Origin: Desulfitibacter alkalitolerans DSM 16504
Lineage (GTDB): Bacteria; Bacillota; DSM-16504; Desulfitibacterales; Desulfitibacteraceae
Reading direction: 5' to 3'
DNA: 56,280 bases
NCBI RefSeq assembly: GCF_000620305.1
Contig: NZ_KK211107.1
Coordinates: 14,841-71,120, forward strand
Made by a program: the position numbers and the translations under genes. The notes beneath the pieces were generated by a model, which saw only the letters and a program-made list of their open reading frames with translations, was not told the origin of the DNA and searched no databases. Of the stretch, positions 51,791 through 56,280 are shown one piece after another; within the stretch, counting starts at the first letter, position 1, and every line of letters starts with the position of its first letter.

Positions 51791-52154
51791 GTTGGCCTAC
51801 CTCCTCCTTCTCCGTTCTTTTTACATTTGACCTCTCTCTATGCTAAACTGGCAGAAAATCGCCAGACAAAAAAATATTAACCGTGCATAAATATTAACTA
51901 TATATAAAGAAAAGGCTTGTCCTGATGCAAAAAAATTACCCTGATACGGGATAAAAAAAGCTGAATCTATTCCCATTGTAATTCATTCAGGGTTAATTTT
52001 AGCATATAGGATTTTTCTTTTCAATATATTATATTACCATTGAATGCAGAAATACTGATATATATGCAGCTTATATATATATAAGCTTTCTTTATAATAT
52101 GAAATGTTAGTCATGAAAGGATTATCAAACCCTGGTCCAAGCTATAAATTTTAA
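51791..52154. other. Leader and promoter region of the Mrp operon
   Basis: AT-rich, 364 bases, no gene. A small CTGGCGATTTTCTGCCAG hairpin (about 51848-51865) lies ~60 nt before mrpA. I looked for a Na+-sensing or other known riboswitch but could not recognise one. A TATATATATATAAGC palindromic run is at about 52069-52087. Confidence 0.4.
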
Positions 52155-52607
52155 TTAGGACTGCTTTGGGTTATATTCCATTATTTGGCCATTTATATCA
52201 AGATATACAACCCTTTCAATCATGGCATTTTTTATCATCCTTCTGCACATCAGGCATGGCTCGCCAGATGCTGCTGTACCATCGTAGTTAAAGCCTGCTA
52301 TATATATTGTGGAATTTTTCATCTTTACCGGGTCGCCGTTAATTATGGCATTTTGCTCAGCGTGAACAGCAACACACAGCTCATAACGCTCACCCTTTGG
52401 AACTTTAAGCTTCTCTCTAACACACTGCCCAACATCTACACAATTAGCTTCTCCCCTAGCAGAACCATTAAAGCCTGTGCTTATTAAAATCCTATCCTTA
52501 ACTATAACAGAACCGTAAAAGCGCCTAAGACAGGTAGATCTTTTAGCAACCACCTGTGCTATTTCTATAAAATATTCGTCCCATGTGGGTCTTTTAATTG
52601 TTGTCAT
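52155..52607 (-). CDS. comEB: dCMP deaminase (ComEB-like)
   Basis: 150 residues. Zinc-binding cytidine deaminase signature: VHAEQNAI (His and catalytic Glu, about 82-86) and GEPCLMCRRMIKNAMI (two Cys, about 116-121). The early RRFYGSVIVKDRILISTGFNG segment is typical of dCMP deaminases. It converts dCMP to dUMP for thymidylate synthesis, complementing GlyA, which makes methylene-tetrahydrofolate nearby. GGGGAGG precedes the ATG. Confidence 0.92.
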   Translation of the reverse strand: MTTIKRPTWDEYFIEIAQVVAKRSTCLRRFYGSVIVKDRILISTGFNGSARGEANCVDVGQCVREKLKVPKGERYELCVAVHAEQNAIINGDPVKMKNSTIYIAGFNYDGTAASGEPCLMCRRMIKNAMIERVVYLDINGQIMEYNPKQS

Positions 52608-52792
52608 AGTATTTCCTCCCCTACTGCAATCCTTTTTCCTATTATATCAACATGGATAGCATTCCACCAATATATACTGAATGGAAAAACAGCAGCGTGA
52701 TAATAAATTATACACATAACAACCATATATTGCTAGGGCAATTATTTTATGATATATTTGCATTAACAATATGAAACAGGGTGATACTATTT

Positions 52793-52822
52793 ATGGAACC
52801 ATTATTTGGATTAATTGTTTAG
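52793..52822 (+). CDS. Leader peptide candidate (MEPLFGLIV)
   Basis: Nine residues with AGGGTG placed 8 nt before the ATG. Its TAG stop is the first three bases of the hairpin at 52820-52848, an arrangement used by translation-coupled attenuators. Too short to prove by itself. Confidence 0.35.
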   Translation: MEPLFGLIV

Positions 52823-52848
52823 GCACCAGAAAAATTTTCTGGTGCCTA
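52820..52848 (+). promoter_or_regulatory. Strong hairpin in the DUF502 leader
   Basis: TAGGCACCAGAAAA pairs perfectly with TTTTCTGGTGCCTA around one base. No T-run follows, so a simple terminator is unlikely; a cis-regulatory or processing role is possible. Confidence 0.5.
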
Positions 52849-52911
52849 AAGGTGTTTTGATACAAAGAATCTGATTGTTTGTTATTGCCATTTCTGAAAG
52901 GAGTAAAACAA

Positions 52912-53529
52912 ATGAGGCATATTCGTAGGTTTTTTCTAACAGGATTGTTAATTTTGCTGCCGCTAGTCATTACCATTTACATTATATTTTTCATATTTAG
53001 CCTGGTGGATAATTTGCTGGCAGGTTTTATTAGAATGATTGTAGGCTATCCTTTACCTGGATTAGGTGTAGTCTTAACTATTCTATTGGTTCTTATTGTA
53101 GGATTAATAGCAACAAATATTATAGGAAAAAAGTTTATAGAATTTTTTGAAGCCTGCTTAAATAAAATTCCCTTAGTAAAAACTATATATGGAGCTGTTA
53201 AACAAATAATTGACGCATTCTCACTCCAAAAAAACAATGCTTTTCAACGTGTTGCTTTAGTTGAATATCCCCGCAGAGGAATATATGCTATTGGTTTTAT
53301 TACAGGAGAGTGTTCTGGAGAAGTACAAGAAAAGACTGCCGAAGAAGTAATAAATGTCTTTGTGCCTACTACTCCTAATCCTACTTCTGGAATGTTACTC
53401 CTACTTCCTAAAAGGGATGTCATTCCACTTGAGATGAGTGTGGAAGATGGTTTAAAGCTGCTTATTTCAGGCGGAGTTGTTGTTCCAAAGGAAAGAGCAG
53501 CTAATGGACAGGAGGTAACTGAAAAGTGA
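52912..53529 (+). CDS. DUF502 family membrane protein
   Basis: 205 residues from ATG 52912 (AAAGGAG before it). Two membrane helices near the N-terminus (RRFFLTGLLILLPLVITIYIIFFIFSL; LPGLGVVLTILLVLIVGLIATNIIG), then the DUF502 pattern KIPLVKTIYGAVKQIIDAF, FQRVALVEYPRRGIYAIGFITG and VFVPTTPNPTSGMLLLLPKRDV. Conserved but of unknown function. It overlaps the next gene by 4 nt, so the two are coupled. Confidence 0.85.
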   Translation: MRHIRRFFLTGLLILLPLVITIYIIFFIFSLVDNLLAGFIRMIVGYPLPGLGVVLTILLVLIVGLIATNIIGKKFIEFFEACLNKIPLVKTIYGAVKQIIDAFSLQKNNAFQRVALVEYPRRGIYAIGFITGECSGEVQEKTAEEVINVFVPTTPNPTSGMLLLLPKRDVIPLEMSVEDGLKLLISGGVVVPKERAANGQEVTEK

Positions 53530-54770
53530 TTGCGTTATGGGAATGGATACTACTTTTAGTTCTGCTAATAATGTCTGGACTTTTTTCTGGTTCCGAAACA
53601 GCCCTTATATCACTAAATCGGCTTAAAATACATCAAATGGTTGAAAAAGGTGTTCCAAATGCCTCTTTACTGGAAAAACTAGTTTCTAATCCCAACAAGC
53701 TTTTATCTACCATATTGGTTGGCAATAATATTGTTAATATCAGTGCATCTGCACTGGTAACTTCTATAGCTCTGCGTCTATTTGGTCAGGCGGGAGTTGG
53801 TGTAGCTGTAGCTTTTTTAACTATTATTATATTAATTTTTGGCGAAATAACTCCCAAGGCTTATGCAGCCAGCAATAATGAGAAATTTGCATTAAGAATT
53901 GTTCGTTTAATTAAGTGGTCGGAAATTCTTTTCAGTCCTGTAGTTAAGCTGTTAGGAATAATTACTGCTAAACTGCTAAAAATTCTAGGTGATAAGTCTG
54001 AGAATGGGAAAATCACAGTTACTGAGGAAGAAATCATTACCCTTATAGGGTTAGGCAAAAACCAGGGTTCAATAGAGCCTAATGAAGAAGAAATGATTAC
54101 AAGTGTTTTTGATTTAAACGACACCCTTGTTCGGGAGGTAATGATACCTCGCGTTGATATAGTAGGGGTGCCTGCAGAAGTTAACCTGCGAAAAGCCTGG
54201 AAAATAATTGTGGATACAAATCATTCAAGGCTGCCGGTTTATGGCACCGGCCTGGATAATATAATAGGTATTTTGTATGCAAAAGATTTAATAAGGCATG
54301 TTGATTTTCTTGAAAAGAAAACTGTTAGGGATATTATGCGTGAGCCTTATTTTGTGCCTGCAACAAAAAATGTTAGTGAATTGCTGAAAGATCTTAAACG
54401 GGAAAGAGTCCATATATCTGTAGTATTAGATGAATATGGCGGAACGGCAGGGTTGGTATTCCTGGAAGACCTCATTGAAACTATTACCGGTCCCATAGGT
54501 GATGAATATGATGAGCTGCATCCATTGATTGAGGAAATCAGTGAAAGCGAATTATTGGTAAGCTCTAGAGTAGCATTAGATGATATCAATCAGCTATTGC
54601 ATATTGATCTTCCCCAGGAAGATCACGATACTATTGGAGGTCTGGTTTTTCATTTGTTTGGGTATGTTCCTGTTAAAAATGAAACAATTGAGTTTTCAGA
54701 TGTGACCTTTACTGTAAAGGATGTTGAGAAGAACACAATTAAGAGAGTTCTAATAAAAGCTGCTAGATAA
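53526..54770 (+). CDS. CNNM/HlyC-CorC family transporter-like protein
   Basis: 414 residues: N-terminal DUF21 membrane region (about 1-170; LLVLLIMSGLFSGSETALISLNRLK), a CBS pair (about 200-320; MIPRVDIVGVPAEVNLRKAWKIIVDTNHSRLPVYG; IMREPYFVPATKNVSELL) and the C-terminal CorC_HlyC domain (LVSSRVALDDINQLLHIDLP ... GGLVFHLFGYVP). Members take part in Mg2+/Co2+ or Na+ movement or resistance. The start codon is GTG at 53526. Its last codons begin a 14-bp tandem repeat. Confidence 0.9.
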   Translation: MIALWEWILLLVLLIMSGLFSGSETALISLNRLKIHQMVEKGVPNASLLEKLVSNPNKLLSTILVGNNIVNISASALVTSIALRLFGQAGVGVAVAFLTIIILIFGEITPKAYAASNNEKFALRIVRLIKWSEILFSPVVKLLGIITAKLLKILGDKSENGKITVTEEEIITLIGLGKNQGSIEPNEEEMITSVFDLNDTLVREVMIPRVDIVGVPAEVNLRKAWKIIVDTNHSRLPVYGTGLDNIIGILYAKDLIRHVDFLEKKTVRDIMREPYFVPATKNVSELLKDLKRERVHISVVLDEYGGTAGLVFLEDLIETITGPIGDEYDELHPLIEEISESELLVSSRVALDDINQLLHIDLPQEDHDTIGGLVFHLFGYVPVKNETIEFSDVTFTVKDVEKNTIKRVLIKAAR

Positions 54771-54798
54771 AAGCTGCTAATTAAAAGCTGCTAGATAA
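54757..54798. repeat. 14-bp tandem repeat x3 at the end of the CorC-like gene
   Basis: Three units of AAAAGCTGCTAGAT or AAAAGCTGCTAATT. The stop codon is in the first unit, so the unit seems to have been copied from the last codons (Lys-Ala-Ala-Arg). Confidence 0.6.
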
Positions 54799-54830
54799 TT
54801 TAATTCTATCTGAACAATAGAACTATACAA

Positions 54831-54866
54831 TAAAACCCCAACACAAAAATGTGACATGGGGTTTTA
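54831..54866. terminator. Bidirectional terminator
   Basis: TAAAACCCCA pairs with TGGGGTTTTA around a 16-nt loop. It serves the convergent CorC-like and glyA genes. Confidence 0.8.
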
Positions 54867-54889
54867 TTAGTAAAAATTCCTAGTTAATG

Positions 54890-56140
54890 TTATTTTATTT
54901 GCATATTTGGGTATAGAGGGTATTTGGCAGTCAATTCTGCTACCTTCTTTTCAACCTCTGCTTTTTCCCTTTCATCTCCCGTAAGGGCTTTGTTTATGCA
55001 CCATGCTACAATTTTCATATCCTCTTCCTGTAATCCCCTGGTTGTAACAGCTGGGGCACCTATTCTTATCCCGCTAGTAACTGTAGGTGGCTGGGGGTCA
55101 TTAGGTATTGCATTCTTATTCACCGTTATCTTGTACTCATCAAGGGTTTCTTCTGCAGCCTTACCTGTAAGGTTCTTGGGTCTTAAGTCTACCAGCATCA
55201 AGTGGGTATCCGTTCCACCTGATACAATTCTAAAGCCTTCATTAGTTAAAGCACCTGCAAGGGCTGCTGCATTCTTGAGAACCTGCTTCTGATATTCCTT
55301 AAATTCAGGCTTGAGGGCTTCAAGGAAGGCAACTGCTTTAGCAGCTATTACATGCATCAATGGTCCACCTTGGATTCCAGGAAAAACGGCCTTGTCAATA
55401 GCCTTGGCATATTGCTCTTTGCAGAGAATTAGCCCTCCCCTTGGCCCCCTCAAGGTTTTATGGGTGGTGCTTGTCACAAAATCAGCATAGGGTACTGGGT
55501 TGGGATGCAGGCCAGCTGCCACTAAGCCGGCAATATGTGCCATATCCACCATAAACATTGCTCCTACTTCATCGGCTATCTCTTTTAACTTGTCAAAGTG
55601 AATAGTTCTTGGGTATGCACTAGCCCCTGCCACTATTAGTTTGGGTCTTACCTGCTTTGCCAGTTGGGCAAGATTTTCATAATCTATTTGCTCTGTTTCT
55701 GGATGCACACCGTAAGCATGGAATTGATAATATTTACCAGACATGTTGACTTTACTGCCATGGGTTAAGTGTCCTCCGTGGGCCAGATCCATTCCCAAGA
55801 CTTTGTCGCCTGGGTCCAGAACGGAAAAGTAAACAGCCATATTGGCTTGGGCTCCCGAATGAGGCTGGACATTGGCATGTTCCGCTCCAAATATTTCCTT
55901 AAGCCTGTCCCTCGCCAAATCCTCTACAATATCCACATACTGACAACCACCATAGTACCTCTTGCCAGGATACCCTTCAGCATACTTGTTGGTTAATACT
56001 GTTCCCTGGGCAGCCATTACTGCTTCACTTGTAAAGTTTTCTGAGGCTATTAGCTCCAGGTGACTGTTTTGTCTTCCAAGCTCTAAAAGTATTGCTTCTG
56101 CAGCCTGGGGATCAACCTTTTTTATGACTTCTATATTCAT
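54890..56140 (-). CDS. glyA: Serine hydroxymethyltransferase
   Basis: 416 residues, full length. SHMT signatures: [43 protein letters not shown], the pyridoxal-phosphate Lys in [13 protein letters not shown] (about 228), and [26 protein letters not shown]. It converts serine and tetrahydrofolate to glycine and methylene-tetrahydrofolate. The glyA/comEB/wecB/atp arrangement matches the usual Firmicutes order. A third intron copy lies just upstream of it. Confidence 0.96.
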   Translation of the reverse strand: MNIEVIKKVDPQAAEAILLELGRQNSHLELIASENFTSEAVMAAQGTVLTNKYAEGYPGKRYYGGCQYVDIVEDLARDRLKEIFGAEHANVQPHSGAQANMAVYFSVLDPGDKVLGMDLAHGGHLTHGSKVNMSGKYYQFHAYGVHPETEQIDYENLAQLAKQVRPKLIVAGASAYPRTIHFDKLKEIADEVGAMFMVDMAHIAGLVAAGLHPNPVPYADFVTSTTHKTLRGPRGGLILCKEQYAKAIDKAVFPGIQGGPLMHVIAAKAVAFLEALKPEFKEYQKQVLKNAAALAGALTNEGFRIVSGGTDTHLMLVDLRPKNLTGKAAEETLDEYKITVNKNAIPNDPQPPTVTSGIRIGAPAVTTRGLQEEDMKIVAWCINKALTGDEREKAEVEKKVAELTAKYPLYPNMQIK

Positions 56141-56178
56141 GATTTTCCCTCCTTGATATTATATTTTTAATTAAAATT

Positions 56179-56187
56179 AGCCAGAAG
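56179..56187 (-). repeat. 3' part of a REP-like repeat next to intron 3
   Basis: Minus strand CTTCTGGCT, the last nine bases of the 25-nt palindrome, exactly where they stand after introns 1 and 2. Confidence 0.7.
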
Positions 56188-56280
56188 GGTGAGTAGCCCA
56201 TGGGAGTCTCACCCACAGGCTCTCCCAGAACCGGACGTGAACCTCTCAGCTCATCCGGCTCCCATTATTCAGTCGTTAAT
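56188..56280 (-). mobile_element. Group II intron, copy 3 (3' end only in window)
   Basis: Identical in the visible 93 nt to introns 1 and 2, including domain V at 56228-56261. The rest, with the maturase gene and the 5' half of the target repeat, is beyond the window. It lies 47 nt upstream of glyA, on the same strand, probably inside the glyA leader. Confidence 0.88.

Larger units (their letters stand above)
52608..52911. other. Divergent region with leader peptide and hairpin
   Basis: Lies between leftward comEB and rightward DUF502 gene. It contains a 9-residue leader ORF (52793-52822), a long perfect hairpin (52820-52848) and the DUF502 ribosome binding site. The left part is AT-rich with no evident site. 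Confidence 0.45.

Noticed and set aside
51791-52154. Na+-sensing or other riboswitch before the Mrp operon
   Set aside because: The region was searched by eye because of the Na+ context, but only a small CTGGC hairpin was found; no known conserved core is visible.

Overview
The window looks like chromosome of an endospore-forming, anaerobic Firmicute (Clostridia, Peptococcaceae/Syntrophomonadales-like). The evidence is the order glyA, comEB, wecB, atpZ-atpI-atpBEFHAGDC, ywmB, murA, spoIID, spoIIQ-like, spoIIID, mbl, nearly all on the minus strand, which is a classical Firmicutes backbone. An SLH-domain S-layer protein, a tungsten-type aldehyde ferredoxin oxidoreductase (AOR) and a complete seven-gene Mrp Na+/H+ antiporter suggest an anaerobe facing alkali or salt. 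The genus cannot be fixed from the sequence.

Layout. 1-2.3 kb: a PIN toxin pair, a duplicated DUF4160 gene and copies of a ~70-nt palindromic element that cuts off several small genes. 2.3-11.3 kb: a cell-surface cluster with an S-layer protein, a TagA/WecG glycosyltransferase, two LytR-CpsA-Psr (LCP) proteins, a third degenerate LCP-like protein and a copper-amine-oxidase-N-like protein. It is studded with GGGGAC/GTCCCC hairpins, and two LCP genes carry them in frame. 11.4-15.7 kb: VapBC, a candidate small RNA, mbl, spoIIID, a second VapBC-type pair and a SpoIIQ-like M23 protein. 15.7-25.4 kb: two 1,883-nt group II introns flanking spoIID, a chemoreceptor, a broken anti-sigma kinase/phosphatase remnant, murA and ywmB. 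25.5-34.4 kb: the F1Fo ATP synthase operon and wecB. 34.7-44.5 kb: a tandem MazG-like protein, a decayed AbiEii-type pair and a tungstoenzyme locus (MoaD-like protein, W-cofactor radical SAM maturase, AOR, sigma-54 activator). That locus is interrupted by a REP-associated transposase gene which an IS4-like element has itself split. 44.7-51.8 kb: two small membrane proteins and the Mrp operon. 52-56.3 kb: dCMP deaminase, a DUF502 protein, a CorC/HlyC-type protein, glyA and the 3' end of a third intron copy.

How the parts work together. WecB supplies UDP-ManNAc and TagA uses it to start a secondary wall polymer. LCP proteins attach such polymers to peptidoglycan, and SLH domains bind them, so the surface cluster and wecB probably serve one envelope pathway. 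MurA, Mbl, SpoIID, SpoIIQ-like and SpoIIID cover wall synthesis, shape and engulfment. Mrp and ATP synthase handle ion energetics. The AOR locus has a good -24/-12 promoter (TGGCATGATATTTGCA) directly upstream of AOR and downstream of its likely AcoR-like activator.

The most unusual content is the repeat ecology. A 25-nt REP-like palindrome occurs intact four times, on both sides of the REP-type transposase. It is also the exact target of the group II introns, each of which enters after base 16. A second palindrome family keeps its fold by paired base changes, sits next to ribosome binding sites, and is translated in two LCP proteins directly before the membrane helix. A third, MITE-like family ends at a constant boundary and truncates small genes.
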